Source: Bimastos eiseni (taxonomy: Eukaryota > Annelida > Clitellata > Crassiclitellata > Lumbricidae). Taken from it: DNA of 64,000 nucleotides. A program made the position numbers and the translations under genes. Shown here in pieces: positions 10,601 to 22,600 of the stretch. The stretch covers positions 2,031,222 to 2,095,221 of the forward strand of contig OY365818.1 of NCBI GenBank assembly GCA_959347315.1, given 5' to 3'. Below the pieces are notes generated by a model. It made no database searches, was not told the DNA's origin, and saw only the letters and a program-made list of their open reading frames with translations. Position 1 is the stretch's first letter; the number at the start of each line of letters is the position of its first letter.

Positions 10601-11642
10601 AGGCAAAAAGAGAGCATCAATTAAAACTTGTATTAAATTATATTGAGCTGCGCCTGTGGGGAGTAGCCCTTAATAAGAAATAGGGGTGTTAAACATTGGA
10701 AAATAAGCTTGAGTTTATTGCATAATATAGACTGCGAGGAAAGGGTTTGAATTGGCATGGAATTAGGTTGTAGGAAGTTTGTTTGAACAGGGTGTTGCCA
10801 AAGGTATATGTGCCCAAACTGGCGCCATTCTTGTATAAGGCAAACGTCCATGAAGTCCTTTATGCCCTTCGTAACTGAACAGTTTATGAAGGAAGGTACT
10901 CACCACACAGGAGATTATGTAAGCTAGCCTCTTGTCTGCATCAAAATATGTATTCAATTAATCAAGATCTGTTTGTTGTTGTGTTTCAGAGGATGAAATT
11001 GACGTGGTCTCCGTGCCCCCTGCGGGCCGCAGCCCCGCTGGCCAAAGCCCGGCAGTTGAAGATCACCTCTCCTCGTGGGACATCCTCCCGGCGTCCACGC
11101 TCATGTCTGAGCACGTCGCCGACCTTCACAGCTACAGCTCACGCCCCATTCACCGTCCTCCTGTTAGCGAGCGCTGCCCGGTCATTACTGGGTCGGTCTC
11201 GGCCCCTCCAAGCCCCATACACCGGGTCGCTCCACCCCCGGCCAAGCGCTGCATCTCGAATCCCGCTTCGCCCCTTCAGCGCATCCCCGCCAGGCACCGC
11301 AAGCGACGAGGGATGCAGGAGGGCCGGGGACGTCGCACCAAGATCGACAAGGACTGCATGAAGCGAGCGCAGCACAACGTGCTCGAACGCGAGCGGCGGC
11401 TCCAGCTCACGCAGCAGTTCACCGTGCTTCGAGTCCAGGTGCCGAGCATACGGAACAACGAGCGCGCCTCGAAGTCGGACATTCTGAACGGCGCTCGCAC
11501 CTACATCCTGAAACTGAGGCATCAACGGACAGAACTAGAGGACACCTACGAGAAGGAGTCTCGTATCAACGCGCAGTTGCGAAAGACTGTGAACGAGGCG
11601 ATTAAAATGCACAAGTCGTCGTCGTCGAAGAGGGTGGTGTAA
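7690..11642 (+). CDS. myc: Myc-family bHLH-leucine-zipper transcription factor (full gene from second exon)
   Basis: The main product comes from exon parts 7721-8591 and 10990-11642 (1524 nt, 507 aa). The G at 8591 joins AG at 10990 to make Glu, giving SEDEIDVVSV, the acidic motif and intron position typical of Myc. Residues about 415-465 form the bHLH domain (KRAQHNVLERERR with the His/Glu/Arg DNA-contact triad; SDILNGARTYI in helix 2), followed by a short zipper to about 500. Myc proteins bind E-boxes as heterodimers with Max and drive growth genes. The N-terminal half is acidic and Ser-rich, with a KKVR basic patch, but I cannot recognise Myc boxes I or II. The start ATG at 7721 is 31 nt after a good acceptor. 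The intron begins with an in-frame extension (see separate entries). Identity as Myc is nearly certain from the C-terminal half. Confidence 0.92.
7721..8591 (+). CDS. myc: myc coding exon 1 (N-terminal region)
   Basis: Encodes 290 codons plus one base. It is rich in acidic and serine residues, ends with an SSESSDYD...SDDDY acidic stretch like the region before EIDVVSV in Myc, and stops at donor CCG|GTAAGT. Basic patches ARRKR and AKKVR may be nuclear localisation signals. No PTPP-type phosphodegron (Myc box I) is visible. Confidence 0.9.
8592..9364 (+). CDS. in-frame intronic extension of myc exon with AT-hook repeats (alternative isoform candidate)
   Basis: The reading frame of the exon runs on for 257 codons past the GTAAGT donor to a TGA at 9362-9364. 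The extension is acidic first (VLEEV, GEDLEDDCEED, LNPEDFGQSPED). It then turns basic, with four 14-residue repeats carrying GRPRGRPKK, a textbook AT-hook, and its variants. It ends in a short hydrophobic tail. It could be translated by reading through the donor, giving a 547-aa protein without bHLH, or be joined to the bHLH exon from any of five later donors in the same phase. Composition and length argue against chance. No transcript evidence was available. Confidence 0.6.
8822..9298 (+). promoter_or_regulatory. series of same-phase alternative 5' splice sites
   Basis: Besides the main donor at 8592, there are G|GTGAGT at 8823, 8913 and 9039, G|GTAAGC at 9252 and G|GTAGGT at 9297. Each lies in a GGT codon of the same frame, so splicing from any of them to 10990 restores Glu-Asp-Glu-Ile-Asp and keeps the bHLH frame. 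A sixth GTGAGT at 9448 lies after the stop codon and is in another phase. Confidence 0.6.
9490..9660. repeat. minisatellite, GAATTGTACCATTATAAGAAA unit
   Basis: About eight imperfect copies of a 21-bp unit, with T/A variation (GTACC or GTTCC) and some units ending in CAGACTTTCA. The array lies within the myc intron, 3' of the AT-hook reading frame. Confidence 0.85.
9661..10985. other. remainder of myc intron
   Basis: No exon is evident. A CpG-rich patch at 10370-10540 and a GTTCGAATCC element near 9971 stand out. Neither forms a recognisable gene or a complete tRNA. Confidence 0.5.
10990..11642 (+). CDS. myc: myc coding exon 2 (EIDVVSV, bHLH, zipper)
   Basis: The acceptor GTGTTTCAG precedes AGGATGAAATTGAC. 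The exon encodes DEIDVVSV, a Pro/Ser-rich linker with PPPAKR, a basic run (ARHRKRRG), the bHLH and zipper, and a TAA at 11640. The exon is strikingly GC-rich against its AT-rich flanks, as expected for a conserved coding exon. Confidence 0.95.
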
Positions 11643-14600
11643 GTGCTCCCTGTGGGGGGAACGCTGTCCAGTAAAGAATTTTTTGACTGAAACTCTTCCA
11701 GGGGTTGTACAACGTGTAGTGGGTTTCTGTCAACCTGTGTGCATTTTGTTGACGATTTGAGAGAAACTTGATATCGAGGAATTCTCTTGACCCGTGTTTT
11801 GGTTGTGCGCGAGAGGTGATTCCTGAGTGATTTTCAGTTTTGTCGGCTTTTGGACCATGTTTTCTGCCAGTTTGTTAAGTCTGATGCGGTTGTCGTTGTG
11901 ACAGGATAGAGGGAAAAAACAGCTTTGAATATACAATGGGTTCTGGTTTGTTAGTTAAACAGATTTCGTATCTGTTTGACTTCTACGAGCTCTTTTGGGT
12001 TACCTGTATTGGTCAACTGCCTTCAGCGTTCTATGCAAATTTGCCAAATCTTGTATTTATCCAATGATTTTTTAAGGTCGAAACCTTTGTGATGTTGATT
12101 TGAATTATTCTTACCGTAGGGTAGTCTGTCTCCTACTGTAGGAAAATTCCCCATGACAAATTTTGTTGAAGAACTCATCAAATTGTAAGGCCTAAACTTC
12201 ATAATGCACTTTCTACACTAGGAAATTTGTTAGATAGGTCTCCTGAAGCTAGCTGTTTTCATTTTGTCGTCCACTAAACGAAGTAGCCAGCGGTGTGCAA
12301 TTTATTTGTAGTTTGTAGTTAAAGTGTAGTTGAAATTTGTAATACTGCGTTGTCACGCTGGAGTAGTGTGTAGCGTTGACGTGGTCGACTCGATTGCGGA
12401 TTTGTTTTCAGGGACCTACAAACACGGAGGTTTTGATGTTATTAGAGTTCTGTTTTTTCCAGTAAATGTGATGGCAGCATTGTGTTATGAAGGACCTCTT
12501 TGTCGCAGTTCATGCTTACGTGACATTAAAATGATTTTCAAGTGTTTCAGCAGAGATTTTATGTTAGTTGCATGTGAAACCGAATGTGAATAGTGTGCCA
12601 CCAAATCATAAGAATAGTGTCCAAGTTTCCACGCGTTCGACTTCCGATTCCCGTAAGAACTTTCAAATGATCTACTCTTGATTTGAGACTGTAATTTTAT
12701 GTGTTCTGAAATTCACGAATTATTTTTTCAAGGAAGCCATCAATTATCAGCGCGTGGAAATTTTTGGGTTACGTTTAGACGGCAGGCAGGTTTCTGTTTT
12801 AAAACAGGCAGCATTGGAAGAGGACGGTACAAAGTTCCCGCGATTCGAGATTCAGGCGCAAATGTCGACCGTGGTCTTGGAGCACTGCAATATATATTCG
12901 GAGCACATGCGTAGCATTTAATGTACAGTTTTTTCGATTTTCCTTTTGTATATTTTTGATTGTTTAATCCGGTTGCAGTTGCTTGCTCAGTTTTTGCGTG
13001 CTTGGGTTTTCTGTGTGTGAGTTAACCGAACTGCCATTCTGCGATGTAAGAACGGGCCAAAATTTCTTTTAGGGAATTCGTATTTTTTTGTTACCAGAAA
13101 GTATTTTGAACCGCGAAAATCAGTGTTTTGTACATTTACTGCGGCCAAATTTTAGACGCTAAATTTGTGTTTCTCATGAGCTGTGGAGACTTTCTTTTCG
13201 TCATACGATCTCAGAGTCGGATTTGGGTTGATGGTTGAAGATGTACAGCTAGGCGTATCCTGCATTTTTTTGTGTCCGTTAGCGGTGTAGTTTAAAATTG
13301 CTCAAAATCGGAGTGTAAAGAAAGTCGGGTTGTTTTTTTGGAGATTTTCACAGGGTCGTATTTAGGATGAATCCTGAGAGGTACATTGTTAAAATGACTA
13401 GGGTACTTCCCTCTAGAGGGTTCTCGATTTTTGGGATTGTTTGCAAATTGTTGGGCAGTACAGCTATCCTTTAGTTTAATTGACAGAATGGCAAATTGTT
13501 TGAATCTAGCGACTGCAACGAAATATCTGATAAGCTCTTGCCGACATCACATGTGCTTGTACATTGGTGTTTTGTGCAATGTGACTGCTTGATGTATGCA
13601 CAGTTTAATGGTCTTATTACTGATGCAAATTGCACAATGGTGTTAATGCAGTCTGTGGTAATACAAGGTTTGTGATGTTGTCCACCGCTCCTGTGAGCCA
13701 CGATGTTTCTGGTGTTACAAAAGACCAGAGCAGTATGGGCAATGTACGCATGTCGTTAAGCGAATTTATCTGAAAACAAGAGCCTAATGTGGCTATGACA
13801 TGTGTATGTTGTTGAAAGTATCTTAAGAGCACAGGTTTTGACAATTCCTCGTCTGGTGTGTGTAGACTGGATTTTGTTTTACAAAGACAGGGTGCTTCTC
13901 TAATGGCAGCTGTTTTTACTGCAGCTCTAGAACTTCTTCTCTGTGCTTCTGCTTTCTCCACTTAGCTTTGTTCGCATTAATCGAGCATATGTGGTTGACT
14001 TCGGTTGCTTTCTGGTTACGGATAACTCAAACACAACATCCGACTTCGACTAAATCTCTTGGATTCGGTCGATAAATCAGATTACTTGATGATTTGCTAT
14101 GTGTGAGAGTTCCTGATTATTGTGTTATGGCAATGTGGCGTACGTAGTTTGATCATTTTAGCTATGTTCGACATAAATTGTAGCACACGGCTGGTTTATT
14201 ATTAAAAATCTTAACCATCTGCCATTCTTCTTGGCATCCTTGTTTTCCTAACAGCAAAAGAAATCCTGAATTCTTGGTTCTTTTGATGCTTTTTCTGATC
14301 TAAAAACCCATGTAGGCATATACTGTAGGAGAAACAATTTCTTTATTGTTTGTCCTTGAACCTGTCTTCCTGTTCGAGGCTTCTGTGGCCTTTTCCACCA
14401 GTTAGTCCTCCTCGTCAATGACATGCGAATTTTCTTTCCGCTTTTGTAGCCACTTGAGAGAAATTGTAAATATCGTCATCGTCAGCATAACCTCCAAAGC
14501 ATATTTTGCCCAAACCGTTGCCGAAAAACTGCACTATTTCCGTTTCAACATACGTTTTCCGCACTCTGAATCACTTGGATTGTTTTAGCCTATGGTAGTT

Positions 14601-15821
14601 TTTGTTTGTTTTTTAAATTTGCAGTTTTTTCTGGCGTCTGCCAATAGGCGGACTTCTCGCGACGAGTTCTGTCTGGCCAAGACTTTGGTGACAGTCGAAG
14701 TGGTTTTAGGAAATTATCGTAGTTTCGGTGACGAGTCTCTAAATGGTTTAGTTTTCATTGATTGATTCGTTGTTGTTAAATTTTGTTCGTAGAAATTACT
14801 TAAATGTGAGTTCGATGCGTTTTGGGTCTGAGTTTGCAGTCTGTTTGAATGCCAACGGTCTCAACTGACCGTAAAAGACCTGTTTACTTTCTCACTTACT
14901 TCTTTATCAACTTCGTGTACTGCGTGAAACCAGTGTTTGCAATGTGAGGATCATGCCGATAGAGATTTGTTTTGTTTGCTCTTCCTGCTCTTCGATCTTT
15001 CTGTGTCACATCGAGAGCCAAAAGGATCATGATTATGGTATCTTGGATTATGGGTTTTTGTATGACGTGCTTGCTACTGGGAGATGGGTTTTGTTCACAT
15101 GGATCGTGTTTGCAGGAAATTTATTCTGTACACTTCTTCCTTGATGATTAGGTTGTGTTGCCTATTTTCAAAGGATGACCGTAACGTCCATTAGGATCAT
15201 GACAAGCAAGGATTCCTTCGTGTCTTCTCACACCTTTATCGCTTCTACTTTCCATGAATTCTGTTTTGAAATGCCATTAGGATCATACTGAGAAAATGCC
15301 TGTCTTCTTTTCCTTACCTAATCTCTTATATTGCTGTGGGCTATTTCCATGAACATTCTAGAAACGAAAGACAACAGTGTCATTGTTAGGATCTAGATGT
15401 ATTGCCGATTGTCCGTGTCAAGTTTATCCAAAATGCTCTTCTCTGCCTTTTAAGCAGTTGGCTCACACAGTGGCTGATACAACAAGCTTTTGATACAACA
15501 TACTTGATTTACAAAATTTTTGATTTGCTGGTTGTGTGCTTTGCATCGTGGGCCAAAAGATGCGGGCTTTCTGCTGCGTAAAGTTCTCCACTTACTTAAG
15601 CGTCTTCTAAAGTTGTATTCTGTGTTTAGTTTCCTTTGCTGTTTGTTTAACTGTGTAGAGCGTGCAGTTTAGTTAGGAAACGTTGAAACTGACTCTTGTG
15701 CGTACGTTCGTTTGCACAAGTCCTGATTACCTACTTCATGTATAAGCATCTAAATTGTTCGTATGTAAAACGCTGACGTACTGCTGGGGTTTCTGTAAAT
15801 TAGTAGGAGCGTGTAAATAAA
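11643..15821 (+). other. myc: probable long myc 3' UTR / downstream region
   Basis: T- and GT-rich, almost free of transposons and microsatellites, unlike the rest of the window, and without convincing exons. An AATAAA lies at 15816-15821. Absence of insertions over about 4 kb is compatible with a long 3' UTR, but shorter transcripts cannot be excluded. Confidence 0.35.
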
Positions 15822-16559
15822 GTATCGAAATGGTTACTTCTTTTCTCTTGTGCTGCTTTGAAGAATATATTGAGAGGCTTCATGAAAGGTATGTATGGGA
15901 TCAGAGAGACAAAGGGATATATGGAAGAGGTTTGGGATAGAGTTGCCGGATACACGGGTGGCCAAAGGAGGACACAGAAAGCCGAAAGGAGGATGCATTG
16001 AATGTTCATTTTGGAGTCAAATGGTCTCGTAGCTAACCGAGATATAGTCACGTATGACAAAATTTGACCAAATCTAGACGTTCCATTTTATACATTGTAA
16101 CATACTCGGATCATGGACTAGAAAATGGATCTGCATTAAATAAGTAAGTAGATTAGCCTGTTGTGACCTACAGGCTTTACACATAGCATAGTCAGTATAG
16201 AACGTCACGAAGTAATAGCCCCATTAGCCCCGATTAAGAAAAAATTCAACAATCCGGACATTTTCCACGTTTTCAGCTTTACCTGCAGGATGGAGGACAA
16301 GAAGGTTCTGGTTCTCTTCCAGGATCTCTCATGCACTGCACGACCAAGTTCACTCTGGCACCTTACCATACAAATTCCTTGTCACTAATCCTTACAGCAG
16401 TGCTGTCCAACCTTTTCTACACTGAGCGCCACTGAACAAATTATTTTTGGAAGTCAAGCAAATAAACTCAAAAGCTTATAGCCAAATTGTTTGATCTATT
16501 AGCAGTTACTGTATGCCTACTAACAATTTTAATCCTTAAAAATAAAGTTAGAATTCTGT

Positions 16560-16790
16560 ATGGCGCTGTGTCTCTCTGTCTGGCGATGCATTTGCACAGT
16601 TTTACAGCTATTCACTCGAAACGTTCACCGTTGGTTCGGGGAACACCTGGGACACACAGTCGAGGCGTTCTTGAATCCCGCGGCTGCCCTCTTCCTGGTC
16701 TCCAGAGCAAGGAACTTGTTTCCGGAGCTCCCCAAGGAAAGTTTCCTTCTCAGGTACCAGGAGTGTCTCGCCGAAACACTTGCATGTGAT
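16560..16790 (+). other. unidentified coding-like segment between myc and vasa
   Basis: Locally GC-rich, with an open frame reading VHRWFGEHLGHTVEAFLNPA...LPKESFLLRYQECLAETLA, which looks like conserved helical protein. It is bounded by a possible acceptor (TTTTACAG, after 16606) and a possible donor (GCAT|GTGATA near 16788). I find no neighbouring exon. It could be a lone exon of an unrecognised gene, a gene fragment or a pseudogene. Confidence 0.25.
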
Positions 16791-16962
16791 ATCCGTTTGC
16801 CACACCTTTTGTTAGGGAGATATACGTTTGCACAGTCGGTTAGGTTGGTTTGTAGTTTAGGCCTATCACTGTTATTGCTGTCTACATGACCCAAGTGCTT
16901 CATCATTAACGCCCGTGTCGCTTACCTATCAGCCGGTTTAAGCTAACTGCGACGAAGCCGCA

Positions 16963-16963
16963 T

Positions 16964-17024
<61 letters not shown>
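16963..17024. repeat. (TA)n microsatellite
   Basis: About 30 uninterrupted TA dinucleotides in intergenic DNA. Confidence 0.95.
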
Positions 17025-17030
<6 letters not shown>

Positions 17031-18420
17031 TATAGATTTTATGAGCCGGGAACTGTGATAAATTCATATAGAACACCGTTTCAAGGTGTCTTTTTATGCA
17101 GTCGCTGCCGATAATTACGTATAGTATATTACGTATAATTCTGACAGAAGGTCCTTACATCTGTGCTACAGTCTTACAGGCGAGCGTTCTAAAATAGTGC
17201 ATGACACATAGGCCACAGCTTAGGCCGTACGGCGATGTCAATAATCTCTTCAAGCGAGAGTTGGCATTAATCCGGCTTTTGTAAGCGCTGAGCAATTTTC
17301 TAAAATTTCCAGTGCATAACAATCGACAGATGGCAGAACTGACTCTGCTGATTGGTAACCTTTGCGGTACAGAACCGACTGAGAGGAGCAACAAATCATA
17401 GGGGTCAGACGATATGGAGGGGCCCGGACCCGGTCTCAACTAATATGTCAAATATTATAATCAGCTAAGCAAAGTTTCTCATAGTAGCCTATCACTGACA
17501 CTTGTATGCAACCAGTTTCAACTTCAACCAGCTGAATAACTACCTAGCTTTTTTTTGTTTTAAAGAACTTCCGTCGTAGAGGCCCGTTACAGCGCTACAT
17601 TACCTATATAGGGGCCCGCCATTTCTGTCGGCAAGCCTGTTGAGGTACATTTAGAATGTATATACTAATTATTCATCAATATATTGCTCAAAAGTATAAA
17701 TTTAGTTACTCTGCCTCAATATAATTTATTATTATAGAAAATTATAAGTCTCAATGTTTGTAACTGTTAGAAATAACTGTATGTCCGTTTACACTAAGTT
17801 ATCCGCAAATGTCACCAGCTTAATTATTCATGAACTTGATCGTCCTAGGGCTGTAAATAGTAGCCCACCTAATCTAGATTTCAAGAGGTCGTTGGTTGTA
17901 CCCAATGTATAGGCCTATAGTAGATCTCAATAGTTGTACCCATATAGATTAAGCACTGGATTATAGTTTATGTTATGGATGCGTCGTTAAATAAACTTAA
18001 ATCAGTCAGTCCCATGTTATTCTTTGTTAGATAATGAGCAACGAGTCTTTAAAGTTGCCTGGGTCAGATTACTGTGATCTTTTAAATAACCTCCCCCCTA
18101 CAACGTGCTGGCGTCTGGCGAACGTCCAAAATGAGAACAATCGCGCAAGCGTTATGTATCCTCTGACAAACAACAGTTCCATCTAACGCTTGCTTGTGAC
18201 CTAATACGTGACTATAATATCTTGATTAATCTTATATTTTGAGATTAGTCACGATATTTAACATAATTAGTTGGGTCTGCATTTGCGTTTGTTAGAAAAT
18301 TCAGCTCTAGGAGTTCGTTAAAATTTATCATTTGGCCGGAGATCACTGTCAGTCTGAGAACATAATTATATATTTACGTTTTTAAACCTCAAAAGAGCCC
18401 GCCCTGAATTGCGCTATAGT
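17025..18420. other. intergenic DNA upstream of vasa
   Basis: AT-rich sequence with no exon I can support. GGGGCCCG-containing patches at 17415 and 17611 are isolated. Confidence 0.5.
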
Positions 18421-18529
18421 ATGAAAGCTCAACTCGCTAGACATTTTCCGTAGAACTGCTCGCAGTTGACTTGACCGTTCCTTTGGTTCAGAGACTGCTG
18501 TCATTTTGCTAATTTTGGTGACAAAATTC
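18420..18529 (+). other. possible 5' UTR exon of vasa
   Basis: A good donor, ATTC|GTGAGT (GT at 18530), lies 1.07 kb upstream of the acceptor that opens the first coding exon (AG at 19603). A CTATAGTATG element at 18413 and a CCCGCCC at 18398 could mark the promoter. This is inferred from splice-site and motif appearance only. Confidence 0.25.
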
Positions 18530-19147
18530 GTGAGTATTAAGAAACCACATAGAAAGGTGATGAAGCAATTTATTAAAACGGATAGAGAGTATATTTTCTG
18601 TAACGACGGTGTGTTATTTGTTTGGAAAGGTGTAATTGCGCAGGTTTTTAGTTCTGAAGTTTTCCCGCTTCGAATGTGGTACTGTAAAATACCATCAAGT
18701 TCGGTTAAATTTTTTATTTTCAGCGTTGCAATCGTATTTTGAAGAAATATATCCAGTCAAAGTGATAGAAGGCGGTATTTAGTTTCAAATTGTTGAGAAA
18801 TTTTTGTATGTCGCACAAGTATTTGTCAAAAATGAATGATAAAACTAGTTTACATGTCGCGTGCACACCACCCTGGCTACTGAAGTTACATTTCCTTGTG
18901 TGTTCGTGGCGTCTGGGACAGTGACTGCGTATCTTGGGAGCCATTGAGTAGTCTAACCAAATAGTCGCACAATTTGTTTGCTGCTTTCCACTTGCAAGTT
19001 TATTAAAAGATAAAGCTGCAAAATATTTTGCCTTTCTTGGTATTTTGTATCTTTATTAAAAATTTTATGAAAATGTCAAAATGTTAATTTTGTACACTGT
19101 GCCTTTTTAGAATTTGATGGAATTAAAACAGTTTTAATGATTTTCTT

Positions 19148-19421
19148 TGAGATTCAATGGAATAAAGCAATGCTTTGCTTTAGTTTCATGGGTCTAAAGC
19201 AATCTTAGTGCTTTGCTTTAGTTTCATTGGGTTAAAGCAGTTTTGTTGCTTTGCTTTAGAGTCAAGGGACTAAATGTGTTGCTTTAGTTTCATTGGACTA
19301 AAGCAATGCTTTGGTTTAGTTTCATTTGACTAAAGCAATGCTTTGCTTTAGTTTCATTTGACTAAAGCAATGCTTTGCTTTAGTTTCATGAGATAAACCA
19401 ATGCTTTGCTTTTAGTTTTGT
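19148..19421. repeat. hairpin-forming minisatellite upstream of vasa
   Basis: Eight units of 28-41 bp with a core of CTAAAGCAATG followed by CTTTGCTTTAG and then TTTCATTTG. Each core is an inverted repeat (CTAAAGCA against TGCTTTAG). The array ends about 190 bp before the first coding exon of vasa. Confidence 0.85.
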
Positions 19422-19614
19422 TCTGGACAAGTCAAAAAATTATTCAGAACTGTTGAAAGTGTAGTTGACAGCAATTTACATTGAAATTAGCAGCTATTAA
19501 TTACTGGTACACATCTCACATGCAGTATTAATTATATCTTGATGCTAAATCTAACAACATTTGACTATTCTTACTATTGAAGTTTTTTGCTTTTTACTGT
19601 GCAGTTTTTCCACA

Positions 19615-19677
19615 ATGGAAGACTGGGATCTCGATATGGGTGGCTCTGGAGCCCGGTCCGGAGCAGGTTATTCCCAG
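19615..19677 (+). CDS. vasa: vasa exon 1 (coding part)
   Basis: The acceptor ACTGTGCAG (AG 19603-19604) precedes ten UTR bases and ATG. The exon encodes [10 protein letters not shown]...GYSQ and ends in phase 0 at CAG|GTGAGT. Confidence 0.9.
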
Positions 19678-22600
19678 GTGAGTTATATTTCTACCATTTT
19701 TTGCCTGCCTATCAGTGGAAGTATGTCTTGCACAGTAATTTTGAAATTGTTTGTTAAAACGATTAACATTTAACATGTGTTGATGGTTTAAAACGTCTGT
19801 TGGGAAGTTCATGTTTGGTTGAATGGTGAATAGATTGGCAGGTTCGTTGGTGGGTTAGCGTTTGGGTGGATGGTTTTGTTTGGTTTACAGTTGAGTGGCT
19901 GGAAACTTATGAGTCAATAGTTGGTCGTATTGGCTTTGAAGCGTGCTAAACCCACAGTATGCAAGCTCAAAGGGGCACGTGCACATAATTTTTTCGTAAA
20001 GCATTGCCTGGTTTCATTTTTTTGTGTTCAGTAAATCATGTTTAAGTAAAGATTTTTGTATGCAGTGCAAAAATTTAGAGGGATGCGCAAAAGTATTTTA
20101 AAACCGATTTAGCGTTACTTTTGGTACACCCGTATCAAGGTTTACCACTCCTGATCTGTGAGATGTTTGTATTTGCTGAACAACTTGTAAGAGGAGTAGA
20201 GCAGTCCCTTAAGCCAGTCCTAAGACAAGTCATAGTGTACTCGTCATAAGAGAGTTGGTTAGGTATGTGGGCGAACTGAAATCTCTACAAATTTTCTTCC
20301 CTGGTGGGGATTTGAACCCCCTAGATCTGTTGATTGACAGTCAAGCATGCTAACCAGCACAATACAATACAACTGCAACTTACCCTTCTTACAATCAGCT
20401 CATAAGTGCACACATGCCTCAATGGCACAATTGCAGTTGTACTGCAGAGCAATTGTGTGCAAAGGATTTGATCAAGGTCCCTACACAGTAACTGCCTTGG
20501 ACGAAGATCGAGCCCGTGCTCTCCTCGTTAGATACTGACCACTCTAACCAATCAGCCACCATGCCACAGTAAACCGTCGCTAGCACAAGTGTCTGGCCAG
20601 TTAGAAGTTGCTCTTATAACGCGATTGATTGTTCTTTTAGATGAATAACTTGTCAAATGGTGCTGCAAATCAGTTCAAGAACACGTTGGGCATGGGACGT
20701 GGAAAATCGTATGGTAAGAAAGAAGTTTCTTTATTTGAAGTGCTAGATTTACTTTTGGTTGACTGCTTTAGTGTGGATTCCGTTATGAAATAAGGATTAA
20801 TACTACCAAGTTCTTCAGGTTCTTTCAAGTTTCGTCTTGTGCTATTGTTGCAGTAGTTTCTGGACTAGAAGTCGCTCCCTTGGGTGACACGATTTGACGC
20901 ATTGTGGTAATTTATAATCCATAGGTTGTCATATCAGATATTGCACACCCAAACGCAGGTGGTAGGTTTCTGTGCTAATGGCCTTGAATAGTATGGCCAT
21001 TATTAGTACTTGGTAAAAATAACCTGTGGTTGAAATTAAATTTGATGCACTGTGAAATTTGTTCAGATAGGCTCTTTATTGTATTTTTATTGCTTTTTGT
21101 GAATTTATATGATGAGTACTAGGTTCTGTACCTTGTTTAACTGAAGGGATTATAAGCATATATTCACTGGTAAATAGACCGTTTGCTATTGACACTTCAA
21201 CAGGAAGTGTGCTAAAAGTGAAACCACTTCAGCTTGTCATTACAGTGGCTTTATCAGTTTCAAACCATTACTTAAGTTGCTACTCTTGACTCCTGTGTAA
21301 AAAACAGTGACTTATAATTAGAAAATTACGGTATTACTGTGCGTTTATCTAGCGCCACTATCTAACGACCAAGCATCAATTGTTTTCGCTTAGCAATTGT
21401 GAGTGAAGAACTAGCTTAAGGTACCTAACCAGAGTTCATCTTGATGTGGCTTAACTTTGTAAGATGAACTTTTTACAGTACTTGACTCCATGGCCTGTGA
21501 ATGCCATTGTCTGCACTGTGGATTGCCCCTCACTTTCAACCCAGCCCACAGAGATCTGACCACGCTGTGATATGTCACAGAATGTGGTTATTCAGGCAAC
21601 TGGGTTTAATCACCCTGTAAGTCAGTGGTCTTCAACCTGTGGGTTGCGACCCATGATGGGGTGGCCTTAGGATTTGCCAGGGTCGGCTCAAACCTTCAGG
21701 AATTTGTGAAAAACAGTTGTCAGCATGGTTTGTTAGTAGTTTGTTATATTTCATATTCAGGTACTATCACTGCTACACTAACTATGACGCTATTGAGACT
21801 CGAATTGATCTTTACTTATGAAACTTAATTGTACTATGATTCGTGTTGAAGGCCATTACCCAATCAATTTTATAGTTGGAGTCGCCCGACTCCGGAAATA
21901 CTATCAGGGGGTTGCAGGACTAAAATGTTTGAGGACTGCTGCTGTGTGTAATCTGGATTTCTGTCTTCATTCTTTCTAGTGCTCTCCTTCTCGTGTGTGA
22001 CACGGTGGCCATCTGAGATTTGTTCTGTGATGTGAAGTCGGGGGTTCAGTCCTACCCTAAGATGGTTTCTGTGTAGGGATCTTGAGCAACCCTTTTTGCT
22101 GGCAGCTGTTTGGCACCATCGACAGGCATTCTAAATGGAGAAATAGCAGTTGAACTGTCCATTTGAACAATGTTGCCTCTAAGCTGTGCTCGTGTGCATA
22201 CCGCTCACGGGCCGGGGAGCCAGCGCACACAAAAATTTAATGTGTGCACACAAATTTCCTTTAGGAAAAACTAATATTGAGATGAACTGTATAGTGAAAC
22301 CAATATTTAGCTGGGCAGAATTTAAATTTGCAGATAAAATGGCAAAGTAATGATTTGTGATATTGTTTTATGAAACTGTGTAGATAGTCTCTTAGCCGGC
22401 TGCGGCCTACCTTACTCGATAAACGTTTGTTCCTTGACTGATATGTCCCCTTATTTATCTTATAGACTACGGACTTTTCTTTGGTTATCAGAACTTGTCG
22501 CCATTGACTTTCAGATATGGTTTTAATTTGACTATTATTGCATTCAGCTCAGACCTGTGCACAAAAGTGTGAACCATTTATAAAAACAAAAAATTCTTGT

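Noticed and set aside
16396..16480. hAT-like left end CAGTGCTGTCCAACCTTTT
   Set aside because: No matching right end or target duplication found within 1 kb.
17155..17439. 94-codon minus-strand frame
   Set aside because: No family resemblance, unusual composition and no splice partners.
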